64,000 nucleotides of DNA, taken from contig NZ_JAKRNM010000001.1 in the NCBI RefSeq assembly GCF_022346995.1, forward strand, positions 744,001-808,000, in the 5' to 3' direction. Under the pieces are notes generated by a model. It saw only the letters and a program-made list of their open reading frames with translations, did not search any database and was not told the DNA's origin. Source of the stretch: Paenibacillus sp. ACRRY. GTDB taxonomy: Bacteria; Bacillota; Bacilli; Paenibacillales; Paenibacillaceae. The position numbers and the translations under genes are program-made. Shown piece by piece: positions 1 through 8,820 of the stretch (positions are counted from its first letter, which is position 1; each line of letters starts with the position of its first letter).

Positions 1-1133
1 TTAAGGAAATCAGAAAATTGTTCAAGGGTCAAGTAAGTATGTATCCGCTGCGACTTGTCTTAATTGACAAAAACTCTTTCCATTTGCGGAAAGTACTCAT
101 GTTTAGACCTGCCGTTACGAATGAAGACATACGAATCCCATTGACTACGTTGTTTCCAAACGGAGTTGAAATGGTTGAGGCAACCGTCTCAAACATCATA
201 GCGGAAGAGAAGAAGCTGCTGTATGTGGATTCTTTAGGTGCCGAGAACGAGTTGAACTACGATTTGCTCGTGGTGACCGCGGGCAGTGTAATCCGGTGTC
301 CGGAACCTGAACAGGGTGGCACTGCACTCACCTCATTAGAAAATGCGCAAGAGATTCGAAGTTTGTGGCTTACTAATCTAAAGCAAGCCGCTTCTGAAAA
401 TAAACCAAGAGAACGTGAGCGATTAATGCATGTCGCGATTGCAGGAGCTGGTATTAGTGGTATAGAGACTGCTGCTGAGTTTGCATATTACGCTCGCAAG
501 GATGCAAAACAACTGGGACTTGACCCCCAAGCCGTAAAAATTACTCTGTACAATGCACATCAACGTCTATTTCTAGACGGTCCTGCTAAAGTAGGAATGA
601 AACTGGATCAATTACTTCAAGACATCGGAATTAATACCATGCATGATAAACGTGTCATTAAGGAAAAAGACGGCGTTGTATGGTTTTCAAATGGCGAAAA
701 GCAGCCTATAGGCTTGTGCATCTGGACGCTTGGGCTGCTGCCTAATCCGATGTTATCTGCCATGGGATTGCCTGTTACCACCCAAGGGTATGTGCACGTT
801 GATGTCAGTTACAGGGTAGCTGATATGACGGGTGTATATAGTATCGGTGACTGTGCCAGAATCGTGGACCCCATTAACGGGCATGTCGATGGCAAGACGT
901 GCAAGGAAGCGATTCCTCAAGCGGCTCGGCTTGCCAGAATTATGCTAGCAGATCTTGAAGGACGCCAAGCGCCAGTTCATGAAAGCTATATGAAATCCTT
1001 CAGCATCGGGCTAGGTCCTGACAAAGGGTTAACCTGGGTGAACAAATGGGGTCTCGATTTCGTCGTCACAGGTAAATTAAGCTGGAAAATAAAAATGTAT
1101 ACTTGGGATACAGCTAGTATGTTAACGAATTGA
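1..1133 (+). CDS. NAD(P)/FAD-dependent oxidoreductase (NDH-2-like), 5' end outside window
   Basis: Pyridine nucleotide-disulfide oxidoreductase family, related to type II NADH dehydrogenases. The reading frame is open to the left edge, so the N-terminus with the first FAD-binding GxGxxG is missing; visible sequence begins just before the first Rossmann strand-2 region (LVLIDKNSFH). The second nucleotide-binding motif, VAIAGAGISGIETAAEFA, lies mid-protein, and the late FAD motif GVYSIGDCAR is near the C-terminus. A TTG at 18 is only an internal codon. The stop overlaps the 5' end of the open frame of the sigma factor gene, so the two are probably co-transcribed. No C-terminal membrane anchor is obvious. 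The family is clear; the electron acceptor is not known. Confidence 0.85.
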   Translation, partial: KEIRKLFKGQVSMYPLRLVLIDKNSFHLRKVLMFRPAVTNEDIRIPLTTLFPNGVEMVEATVSNIIAEEKKLLYVDSLGAENELNYDLLVVTAGSVIRCPEPEQGGTALTSLENAQEIRSLWLTNLKQAASENKPRERERLMHVAIAGAGISGIETAAEFAYYARKDAKQLGLDPQAVKITLYNAHQRLFLDGPAKVGMKLDQLLQDIGINTMHDKRVIKEKDGVVWFSNGEKQPIGLCIWTLGLLPNPMLSAMGLPVTTQGYVHVDVSYRVADMTGVYSIGDCARIVDPINGHVDGKTCKEAIPQAARLARIMLADLEGRQAPVHESYMKSFSIGLGPDKGLTWVNKWGLDFVVTGKLSWKIKMYTWDTASMLTN

Positions 1134-1159
1134 ATAAGAATGGGGACGGAGAAGAGGTG

Positions 1160-2050
1160 GTGACGTTGGAGGAGCTATACAGACAATATAAAAAGTTGTT
1201 GCTCACACTGGCTTACCAGATGACAGGAACATGGTCCGATGCGGAAGACGCTGTACAGGACGTTTTTATGAAAGTTTGCAATGGTAACCCGGCTGGTTTG
1301 ACCGAAGAACCAAAGGCGTATTTGTGTAAAATGGTCGTCAATCGCTGCCGTGACCTCTATAAATCAGCTCGTCGGCGGAGGGAACGCTACGTCGGAGAGT
1401 GGCTCCCCGAACCCGTTCCGACTTCAGAAGACGATCCGCTCAATTTCCTAGTCCGTGATGAGCTGCTATCCTATGCAGTCTTGGTACTGCTAGAGAAGCT
1501 TTCTCCAGTAGAAAGGGCAGTGTTCGTATTACGCGAGGCACTTGGTATCGAGTATGTCGGTATTGCCAAGATCATTGGTAAAAGCGAAGTGAACTGCAGG
1601 AAGATTTTCAGTCGGGCAAAGGAAAAGATGGGTATCAGTGGGGAACAGCGGAATGTAACCGAGACGGATAGAGAGGCGTGGGTTCGCAAGTTCGTTTCCG
1701 CGCTAGAGCAAAACAACACAGAGCAGGTTATTTGTATGCTAGCCGACGATGTTGTGCTTATCTCCGATGGGGGAGGAAAGGTCCTGGCCGCTATTCGACC
1801 AATCACATACCGCGATGCCGTTGCCAAATTCCTTTTTGGTACATTCCATAAATCATCCCAACATGAGGGCGGTATTCAGTTAGAGATGAGCGAGATCAAC
1901 GGTCAAATCGGACTCGTTATCCGTTTGAATGAGCAAGTTGATACGGTAGCGCTAATTCATGGCGAAGGATACTCAATTCACCACATTTATCTTATCCGAA
2001 ATCCAGAAAAACTTAGATTTTTTAACTTATCTGGGGTTTATGAAAAGTAG
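1160..2050 (+). CDS. ECF41-family RNA polymerase sigma factor (SigJ-like) with SnoaL-like C-terminal domain
   Basis: Sigma-70 region 2 (about residues 4-70, with QMTGTWSDAEDAVQDVF), region 4 (about 105-165) and a C-terminal NTF2/SnoaL-like domain. All three ECF41 signatures are present: WLPEP (about residue 81), DGGGK (about 203) and NPEKL (about 281, usually NPDKL). In this family the C-terminal extension modulates activity in place of a separate anti-sigma factor, and the gene is typically next to an oxidoreductase, epimerase or carboxymuconolactone decarboxylase. The upstream overlapping oxidoreductase fits that. The frame opens at TTG 1130, but GTG 1160, 8 bp after GGAG, is the better start (296 aa). 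Its target promoter would lie upstream of the window. Confidence 0.85.
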   Translation: MTLEELYRQYKKLLLTLAYQMTGTWSDAEDAVQDVFMKVCNGNPAGLTEEPKAYLCKMVVNRCRDLYKSARRRRERYVGEWLPEPVPTSEDDPLNFLVRDELLSYAVLVLLEKLSPVERAVFVLREALGIEYVGIAKIIGKSEVNCRKIFSRAKEKMGISGEQRNVTETDREAWVRKFVSALEQNNTEQVICMLADDVVLISDGGGKVLAAIRPITYRDAVAKFLFGTFHKSSQHEGGIQLEMSEINGQIGLVIRLNEQVDTVALIHGEGYSIHHIYLIRNPEKLRFFNLSGVYEK

Positions 2051-2195
2051 CCAGGCACAAAATAAGCAAGAGCAATGATTCAAATTAACGACTAGGATGG
2101 AGCTGTCGGCGGATCGGCAGCTTCATTGCATTAACGTGAATTGGAAGAGAAAGCTTCTCAAATAAAAAAACAAACTTAGCGTCCATTTTGATATG

Positions 2196-2265
2196 GCCGA
2201 GAGGATAAAACATATTCCATTTTCGATTAGATAATTATCTTAGTGTGAGTAGTGGGACTCTTATG
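2196..2265 (+). repeat. Dispersed AT-rich intergenic repeat, family R2, copy A
   Basis: Contains CCATTTTCGATTAGATAATT followed by ATCTTAGTG. The copy at 40490-40555 reads CATTTCGGATTAGTTAATTA followed by TCTAAATAG, and both continue into an ...AGT...GGGA/ATGGA segment. The shared core (TTTCG-ATTAG-TAATTATCT) is too long for chance in two intergenic regions of one window. Function unknown; it may be promoter-bearing or a decayed mobile repeat. Confidence 0.45.
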
Positions 2266-2539
2266 AGCGACTAACAGGCAAAGGATGAAGAGACCACTCT
2301 GAGGATAGCCACGAGCAATCACTTTCCTCTTTGAGTTCTACTTATCTCAATGCGGCTTTGTGTTTAATAAACTGTTATGCTCAGTAGGTATGGGGCTGTA
2401 ACGCTAATATTAGTCTAATAAAAGAGATTATTAGTCATGGTATAATCAAAGCTAGAGCGTAAAAAAATGTGGAAGTAAAATCCAAAATAACGATTGCTAA
2501 ATCAGTGAATGTAAGGTAAGATTCAACTATCAAATTTTA

Positions 2540-2554
2540 TCTAAACGTTTAAAC
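2540..2554. promoter_or_regulatory. LacI-family operator (copy 1 of 3), autoregulatory site
   Basis: Perfect palindrome TAAACGTTTA at 2542-2551, 45 bp before the LacI gene. The same 10-mer precedes the 3773 gene, and a one-mismatch version precedes the binding-protein gene. A central CG in an A/T-flanked palindrome is typical of LacI-family operators. Confidence 0.7.
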
Positions 2555-2596
2555 AGCTAATGAACGATGGTTCGTATGCTTAGACAGGAGTGACCT

Positions 2597-3634
2597 ATGA
2601 GAAAAACCAGCATAAAGGACATCGCACTTAGGGCTAATGTTTCTATCGCTACTGTCTCCTATGTACTTAACGGCACACGCAATGTCCGTCCCGAAACGCG
2701 CAGAAGGGTCCAGGAGGCCATCGGAGCATTGAATTACAAACCAAACGAGATTGCTAAAAGCCTCAAACGAAACCGTACCAACACCATTGGTGTTATTACG
2801 GAGGATGTGACTGTATTTAACGCTCCGGATATTATCGATGGTATTAACGACTTCGGAGACCGTCACGACCTTCATATTCTGCTGGTTAACCTTAGGCTCG
2901 ACAAACGAATCGGCCGTAATTTTCAAGACGTCGAGGCTTACCGCAAGTATGCATCCAGTGCTGTATCTGAACTGCTTGGTAAACAGGTAGATGGTATCAT
3001 CTACATTGGAGTACACACTCGCGACTTGACAGGACTGATCAATGTTGAAGGTAAACCGATTATCTACACCTACGGTTATACCCAAGAAGATATTTCAATT
3101 CAGTATAATGATGAACAGGCATCTTATGAAGCGATGTCGTACTTGGTACGAATGGGACACAGTCGCATCGCCATAATTAGCGGCTTAATGGATTCAATCC
3201 CTTCAAGGCGCCGATTAAACGGTTATTACAAAGCAGTTACCGATTTTGAATTGCCGTTTGACCCTTCCATGATAAAGATGGGGGATTGGGAAAGAGATTC
3301 TGGCTACAGGTACGCTAACGAGTTACTCGATATGGACAATCCGCCGACTGCGATCCTGTCCATGAACGATGTTATGGGCGTTGGGATTCTTCAGGCCGTG
3401 AAGGAAAAGGGACTTAGCGTTCCTGATGATATTTCTGTAATTGGTTTTGACGATAGGGAATTTAGCGATTACCTAAGTCCACGTCTGACAACAATGGGAT
3501 TACCGCTTCATGAGATGGGATATTTAGCGATTGAAACCCTTTACCGCCTGATTAATGGAGAAGATGTTCAAAACCTAACCATGCCGGAATGCTGCTTGAT
3601 CGAGCGCGATTCTGTTCGGAAACTGGATGCTTAA
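2597..3634 (+). CDS. LacI-family transcriptional regulator
   Basis: DNA-binding repressor or activator of the carbohydrate locus that follows. N-terminal LacI helix-turn-helix and hinge helix (residues about 4-60: IKDIALRANVSIATVSYVLN...), then a periplasmic-binding-protein-like sensor domain (about 61-345) ending in the typical VIGFDDREFSDYLSPRLTT region. Length of 345 aa is normal. ATG at 2597 follows AGGAGTG. The palindrome just upstream and matching sites before the next two transcription starts indicate autoregulation and local control. The sugar effector cannot be read from the sequence. Confidence 0.93.
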   Translation: MRKTSIKDIALRANVSIATVSYVLNGTRNVRPETRRRVQEAIGALNYKPNEIAKSLKRNRTNTIGVITEDVTVFNAPDIIDGINDFGDRHDLHILLVNLRLDKRIGRNFQDVEAYRKYASSAVSELLGKQVDGIIYIGVHTRDLTGLINVEGKPIIYTYGYTQEDISIQYNDEQASYEAMSYLVRMGHSRIAIISGLMDSIPSRRRLNGYYKAVTDFELPFDPSMIKMGDWERDSGYRYANELLDMDNPPTAILSMNDVMGVGILQAVKEKGLSVPDDISVIGFDDREFSDYLSPRLTTMGLPLHEMGYLAIETLYRLINGEDVQNLTMPECCLIERDSVRKLDA

Positions 3635-3659
3635 AAGCTAATAGAAGCATCCAGTTTCC
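3618..3659 (+). terminator. Long perfect hairpin overlapping the LacI stop codon
   Basis: Fifteen-base-pair perfect stem (GGAAACTGGATGCTT at 3618-3632, complement at 3645-3659, 12-nt loop). The left arm lies inside the last codons of the LacI gene and reaches into its stop. No T-run follows, so it may slow, process or protect mRNA rather than act as a classic terminator. Confidence 0.55.
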
Positions 3660-3728
3660 ATACATAAAACAAACGCAGGTAGGCTTCGCAATACCATAGA
3701 GGAATTTAAGTTTCTCTTTTCAAAACAA

Positions 3729-3742
3729 TTTAAACGTTTAAC
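3729..3742. promoter_or_regulatory. LacI-family operator (copy 2 of 3)
   Basis: TTTAAACGTTTAA with the core TAAACGTTTA at 3731-3740, 33 bp before the chosen start of the next gene. Same core as the site in front of the LacI gene. Confidence 0.7.
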
Positions 3743-3772
3743 TTAATTTTGATCGATGAAAGGGTGATCTGG

Positions 3773-6235
3773 ATGACCATTCTTAGTAATGAGAAATATA
3801 GAATCGAGTTTGGTGAACGTGGTACTGTTCAGTCATTGGTGATGAAAGATGATCCGCATGAGATGAATTGGGTAGTGGATCCTCATTATTTACGAGAGGT
3901 TGGGTTTCAAGATGGTGAGGATAAGCTCTTTGGAGAATGGAGTTTGCAGTTGAATGATAGGTTTGTTCAAAGCTCGATGTTGGAGCCAGCTATTACGAAA
4001 CATAGCACACAACATGTTACCGTTGAGTTCAAAGATCTACAGGTCAAGATCTCATTTTCATATTTACTCGAAGGCGATCAACTCCGCTGGGGTATCGAAC
4101 TAACCAATGAATCGGATGAGAGGGTTAAAATTCAGGGATTGCATGTCTGGTTTTCTCTCGCCTACATTATGTTTCGAACGCAAGATGTGTACCGTAACAT
4201 GCAAGAATCTTGTGCCGTATTTTCACACATCGGGGGGGACTTTGCCAAATTTGCTGCTGTACGACGAAGTAACGAAGGTCCTCATCTGGGAATTTACACG
4301 CTTAGAGGAACAACATCAACCTTGGGTTCTCTTTGCCGGTATTGTAACCGATTTCTAGAGCAGGTTTCTCCTTCTTTGGACGGCTTGTTATACCATAGGA
4401 TCTCTTTGGTGGAGGATGGGACCTCATTGAAAGAATTGGTACCTACCGATTGGATTTATGATGACGCTTACAAATCTCTATCGTTAAAGCCTGGGCAATC
4501 TGAAAATTGGGAGTACGGATTTTTGTCATTCCAGAACCTGGCTGACTTCTACCACCAAGGCAAGTCTCTCGGACATCCTCACTGGAGCTTTACACCCGTT
4601 GTGCCTGTAGGAGGACAATTCACAGCCTCAGTCCGTTTGCCTAGGGAACATGAAATTAAGACGTTAATGCTATACAGTGCACCTGGAAACATGAATGACA
4701 TCGTTAAGCAGGATATCACAACACTACTGATTCCTTCAGGGAAGTCTATTTCACGGGACGTTGACTCTCATCAAACTAGCAATCCCATCGTTGAACAGGA
4801 GTTCATAGTAACCTTACCCGCTGACGTACCGGGAGAACGTAAACTGGAGTTGATACTCAAGGACGGACGTCGTGACATGCTGGTTTGGAATGTCCTTGAA
4901 CCCGTGCATATCTTGCTTGAAAAGCGAGCAGAATGGCTGGCAGTAAATAGCTATGAAGGCAGGGAGGCAGCGGAGAGGCCTCATGCGTTCCGTCCGTTAT
5001 CTAACCAAGGTGAGTCACTGGGAAAATTGGCATTTCTATTGCTGAAAAATCGGATGTCTTCACCTGTTCCCGAGCAGATTACGAAGGCGGAAGCAGCTGC
5101 GGTGCTAGATATGAAGGTGCATTGGTTCATAGATGGTGATTTGTCCAGGCCGCGACCTTTGTATGGTAACTTTTATCGTATCTACGATTTCGATTATATT
5201 GCGCACGTTTTTTATCTATTATCACAAATGGATGAAGAGCTGCTTCATCTACATTCTCCTTCCGAGTATTTGAAATGGGCCGCCGAAGTGATGTGTTTGC
5301 GACTTGATCCAGATTGTCATTCAGGTCAGCGAGAAAAGGATGAATCGCGTCTAAATGGTGTGTTTATTCTGTACATACGTGAACTACTACAAGCGTTGAA
5401 AGACAAAGAATATGCTGAATTACACAACCGACTACGACAGCTATGGGATCGCTTTGGGCGGGAAATGGAAATTGGTGTTCGGCACTACGGCGGAGCCGTT
5501 ACAGAACACTTTTATGATAATGCAGGATTTGGTCCAACGTGCACAGCCTTATGTTTTCTTGGGCATGTTGACGAGGCTTCACAATATGGTCAGCTTATTT
5601 TGGCGAATATCGGATTCAGCAACGACTATAGGCTGCAGAATCCGGATCGATGGTGGGAAGCACTGTCCCCAATGATTCATTCCTTATGGGGCGGATTAGC
5701 AGCATCATCGGCACTTGTTGCATATGAACATCTCGGTGATCCGGAATATCTGGAAGCAGCTTATCGCTCTACCATGGCAATCTTTCATTGTTATGACTGG
5801 AATGTAAGATCTACCCCGCGAAGGCTGGAGCAAGGTGAAGCCGCATCGACGTATAGTGTATCTGCACCCAACTTGAACATGCCGGCGTTATCGCGTAATC
5901 GTTTTGGACAATCGGTATTCGTGGGAGCAGACGATCCACTGTTTGCCGCCTTGTTCTCCGATGTATCGGGGGATGACTGGGATATGGGTGAAGAATTAGT
6001 AGCTTATTTGCTGGGGTTTGGAACGACGACGTACCTCTATCGGGATGCAGAAGGCACTTTAAAATGTGTCAACGGATTCGTCACAGAAGAGCATGATGGT
6101 TGGACCGTGAAAAGTTATGCGGCGTATCCGTCTAGGTACGTATTCCGTGAAGAAGACTTAGAGTTCAGAGCTCCACAAGGAACTTTGCAAAAGAGCATTC
6201 GCCTGGAACATGGAAAGTTTTCCGCTTGTCTATGA
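3773..6235 (+). CDS. Uncharacterised cytoplasmic two-domain protein, probably carbohydrate-active
   Basis: I do not recognise a named family. About 820 aa, no signal peptide and no membrane segments. The N-terminal 370 residues look beta-rich with Trp/Tyr/Phe-containing strands (for example WGIELTNESDERVKIQGLHV). The C-terminal half is helical, with motifs of (alpha/alpha)-toroid enzymes (YGGAVTEHFYDNAGFGPTC, RWWEALSPMIHSLWGG). A beta-sandwich plus alpha-toroid layout is common in glycoside hydrolases and polysaccharide lyases. ATG 3773 is preceded by AAAGGG; the frame extends to a TTG at 3749 without better support. Placed between a LacI regulator and a sugar ABC transporter with its own operator, it probably acts on the imported saccharide. 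Confidence 0.7.
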   Translation: MTILSNEKYRIEFGERGTVQSLVMKDDPHEMNWVVDPHYLREVGFQDGEDKLFGEWSLQLNDRFVQSSMLEPAITKHSTQHVTVEFKDLQVKISFSYLLEGDQLRWGIELTNESDERVKIQGLHVWFSLAYIMFRTQDVYRNMQESCAVFSHIGGDFAKFAAVRRSNEGPHLGIYTLRGTTSTLGSLCRYCNRFLEQVSPSLDGLLYHRISLVEDGTSLKELVPTDWIYDDAYKSLSLKPGQSENWEYGFLSFQNLADFYHQGKSLGHPHWSFTPVVPVGGQFTASVRLPREHEIKTLMLYSAPGNMNDIVKQDITTLLIPSGKSISRDVDSHQTSNPIVEQEFIVTLPADVPGERKLELILKDGRRDMLVWNVLEPVHILLEKRAEWLAVNSYEGREAAERPHAFRPLSNQGESLGKLAFLLLKNRMSSPVPEQITKAEAAAVLDMKVHWFIDGDLSRPRPLYGNFYRIYDFDYIAHVFYLLSQMDEELLHLHSPSEYLKWAAEVMCLRLDPDCHSGQREKDESRLNGVFILYIRELLQALKDKEYAELHNRLRQLWDRFGREMEIGVRHYGGAVTEHFYDNAGFGPTCTALCFLGHVDEASQYGQLILANIGFSNDYRLQNPDRWWEALSPMIHSLWGGLAASSALVAYEHLGDPEYLEAAYRSTMAIFHCYDWNVRSTPRRLEQGEAASTYSVSAPNLNMPALSRNRFGQSVFVGADDPLFAALFSDVSGDDWDMGEELVAYLLGFGTTTYLYRDAEGTLKCVNGFVTEEHDGWTVKSYAAYPSRYVFREEDLEFRAPQGTLQKSIRLEHGKFSACL

Positions 6236-6349
6236 CCCGTCTACAAACTTGGCAGTACCATTCGTTCTAAAACAGAAAATATATAGGCTTTGGCCAAAAA
6301 ACAGCAATCGTATAATTATCCGGATATGAAAAAAGACCAAGTTTTTAAG

Positions 6350-6362
6350 TTAAACGATTAAA
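6350..6362. promoter_or_regulatory. LacI-family operator (copy 3 of 3, one mismatch)
   Basis: TTAAACGATTAAA, differing by one base from the palindrome in the two upstream sites. It lies 47 bp before the binding-protein gene and downstream of a TATAAT hexamer at 6311-6316, a position where a repressor would block elongation or clearance. Confidence 0.6.
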
Positions 6363-6408
6363 TTCGTTGACTTGAAATAAATAGCATTGAAAAAGGGAGG
6401 AAACAAAC

Positions 6409-7800
6409 ATGAGGTTCGGTAAGCGCAAGTTGATTCTGTCTCTCGCATTAACCTTGGCTTTCTCCACGCTAGCAGGTTGTTCCGGCAATTCGGACACTTC
6501 CGGCAATGCCAAAAATGCAGCAGCGGGCGACGGGGATACGTCCGCTGGGGGCATCACCCTTGAGTTGTTGTATTGGGGAGATGACGTACAGAAGCAACTG
6601 GTGGAATCCGCTGCAGAAAAATATACGGCGGACACCGGGGTGAAAATTAATGCACAGGTGTTGCCGGCAGACGGCACATTCGACACCTTCATCCAGACGA
6701 GGCTACAATCCGGAGAACTGCCAGACATCAGTTACATGGGGGAAGCTGACATTCAAAAGTATAATGAGATGGGCATCTTAGAGGACATTTCCGACCTGCT
6801 TGCGGATGGAAGCATTCCGGAGAAACTTCCTGCAATCACTATCCAAACACCTGAACAGAAAGTGATTGGTGTAGGCTTGTCCAACCAAATGGAACTGTTG
6901 TTCTATAGCAAATCGAAATTTGATGAGGCAGGCGTTTCATATCCACCTACCAAGGTTGAAGAAGCCTGGGATTGGGATACCTTTGTTGCCAATGCTAAGA
7001 AGCTAACCAAGGATTCGAGTGGTAAGACAGCCGCCGATGCTGGATTTGACGCTGCACTGACGGAGAACTATGGTCTAGGTTTTACAGCAGGACGTGAATT
7101 TCATCATTTCTGGGCAGCGAACGCTAATGGAGGAGGCATTGTATCCCCGGATGGAAAAGAGTTTCAATGGGATTTGCCACAAACGACAGAAGGTATTCAA
7201 AAACTGGCTGATCTTGTGAACAAAGACAAAGTTGCTTCTGCCTTTAGCTACACTTGGAGTACTGGAATAGGCTCTGCTGTGGATGCGTTAAGTGGGGGTT
7301 ACGCTATGGCTGTGAGCGGATCCTGGGATTTAGCTAATATCAAAGGCAATGAGGATATTGGCGTAGGTGTGCTCCCGAAAATGGAGAAAGCAGTGACCAT
7401 GAATGCTGGAGCTCCACTCGTAGTGTACAACACTTCCAAACATATCGAGGAAGCCAAAAAATTCTACGCTTATATGGTTAACCCAGAAAATAGCCTAGAT
7501 CTGCTGAAAAGCGGAGCATGGCTGCCGAATCAGGCGGACTGGTATACAGATCCAGCTTTAATTGATCAATGGACTGCTGATCTGCCCGCTAGCGCAAAGG
7601 AAACCATCCTTAGCTATGCTACGACCGAGGGTGCCATTGTCCAATGGCCAGCGTATTATGTTCCTGCTTATTTAAAAATGAACACAGAATACGAAAAGTC
7701 GATTGACCAGGCATTATCCGGCCAGAAAAGTGTCAAAGAAATTTATGATGCCATTATGCCGGCAATCAAGTCGCTGTGGGAAAGCGGCAAGGTTTCCTAA
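6409..7800 (+). CDS. Sugar ABC transporter extracellular solute-binding lipoprotein (family 1)
   Basis: 463-aa surface lipoprotein that captures a saccharide for the two permeases downstream. N-terminal signal peptide with lipobox LAGC (lipidated Cys at about residue 24), an S/N/G/D-rich linker, then the family 1 fold beginning ELLYWGDDVQKQL. Strong ribosome site GGGAGG before ATG 6409. Preceded by a LacI-type operator and followed within 45 bp by the permeases. No ATPase gene is present, as is usual where a shared MsmX-like ATPase energises several importers. Confidence 0.93.
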   Translation: MRFGKRKLILSLALTLAFSTLAGCSGNSDTSGNAKNAAAGDGDTSAGGITLELLYWGDDVQKQLVESAAEKYTADTGVKINAQVLPADGTFDTFIQTRLQSGELPDISYMGEADIQKYNEMGILEDISDLLADGSIPEKLPAITIQTPEQKVIGVGLSNQMELLFYSKSKFDEAGVSYPPTKVEEAWDWDTFVANAKKLTKDSSGKTAADAGFDAALTENYGLGFTAGREFHHFWAANANGGGIVSPDGKEFQWDLPQTTEGIQKLADLVNKDKVASAFSYTWSTGIGSAVDALSGGYAMAVSGSWDLANIKGNEDIGVGVLPKMEKAVTMNAGAPLVVYNTSKHIEEAKKFYAYMVNPENSLDLLKSGAWLPNQADWYTDPALIDQWTADLPASAKETILSYATTEGAIVQWPAYYVPAYLKMNTEYEKSIDQALSGQKSVKEIYDAIMPAIKSLWESGKVS

Positions 7801-7842
7801 TCATAGGAAGGAAGTTTGAATTCGAAAAGAGAGGCTATGCTC

Positions 7843-8820
7843 ATGAATCCAGAACGCAAAATCGGTTCGAAAACCGTTTCTGCCAGAAAAATTGCAAAAG
7901 GTGCCACCAAAGAGGCCATTGCCGGATATCTATTTGCTGCCCCAGCCATTATCGGATTTTTGGTGCTGACGATGTACCCCATGCTCGCCAGTTTATATTA
8001 CAGTTTTCATAAAATTACGATTATGAGCGGCAGTCAGGTCATGGAATGGATTGGGCTAGATAACTTCAGATATATTTTCAGCAATCCGAGCTCTGAATTT
8101 AAAAAATCGATTACGGTTACGCTGGTTTATTCCTTTGTAAACGTTGCGCTCGTTATCGTGTTCTGCCTGATCGTTGCTTTGCTGCTGAACCGTAAGTTTA
8201 TCGGGAGAAATTTGCTAAGAGCTATCTTCTTTCTGCCATCCGTCATACCGATGCTAGCGACAACGATAGTATGGCAGATGCTATTACAAAACCAGGCCAA
8301 AGGCGGGCTCGTCAACTGGGTTCTACTACAAATGGGCATTGCGCCATGGGATTTTCTCAACGACCCACTTCGGATTTTCTACACTTTATTTATTATGAGC
8401 TTGTGGACATGCGGCGGGACGATTGTTGTATTTATCGCTACGTTGCAGGACGTCCCAGGAGAATTGCTGGAGGCCGTAGAGATGGACGGCGGCAACGCCT
8501 GGCACAAGTTTTTGAAAGTTACTTATCCAACGATTAAACCCGTACTCTTCTTTCAGCTCATCATGTGTATGATGACGTCAATCCAGATTTACACCCAAAG
8601 TGTGGTGTTATCGAGAAACGGCGCACCTGACCGAATGACATACTTTATCAACGTTATGATCTACGACCATTCTTTTGTACAAGTGGGGATGCGAGGTTTA
8701 GCATCGGCGGAAGCTTGGATCGTATTTCTGATCACTTTGGTGATTACGGGCGTGTTGTTTTACTTTCAAGGCGCGCTCAAACGTGATGATGCTATGGGTA
8801 AACGAAAGTGGGTGAGATGA
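7843..8820 (+). CDS. Sugar ABC transporter permease (MalF/UgpA-like)
   Basis: Inner-membrane permease, about 325 aa, six predicted membrane helices and the EAA loop typical of binding-protein-dependent permeases (EAVEMDGGNAWHKFLKVTYP). ATG 7843 is chosen because AGAGAGG lies 8 bp upstream; the frame is open from TTG 7816, which has GGAAGGAAG in front, so the start is not certain. Its stop overlaps the next start (ATGA), indicating translational coupling. Confidence 0.9.
   Translation: MNPERKIGSKTVSARKIAKGATKEAIAGYLFAAPAIIGFLVLTMYPMLASLYYSFHKITIMSGSQVMEWIGLDNFRYIFSNPSSEFKKSITVTLVYSFVNVALVIVFCLIVALLLNRKFIGRNLLRAIFFLPSVIPMLATTIVWQMLLQNQAKGGLVNWVLLQMGIAPWDFLNDPLRIFYTLFIMSLWTCGGTIVVFIATLQDVPGELLEAVEMDGGNAWHKFLKVTYPTIKPVLFFQLIMCMMTSIQIYTQSVVLSRNGAPDRMTYFINVMIYDHSFVQVGMRGLASAEAWIVFLITLVITGVLFYFQGALKRDDAMGKRKWVR

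Larger units (their letters stand above)
2051..2596. other. Intergenic region with imperfect hairpin and a diverged repeat copy
   Basis: No convincing gene. A hairpin at about 2099-2125 (GGAGCTGTC paired with GGCAGCTTC, two G-U pairs) lacks a clear T-run and may be a weak terminator of the sigma factor transcript. Bases 2196-2265 resemble intergenic sequences near 23935 and 40490 (see repeat entries). A run at about 2428-2450 contains TATAAT and could be a promoter for the LacI gene. Confidence 0.4.
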
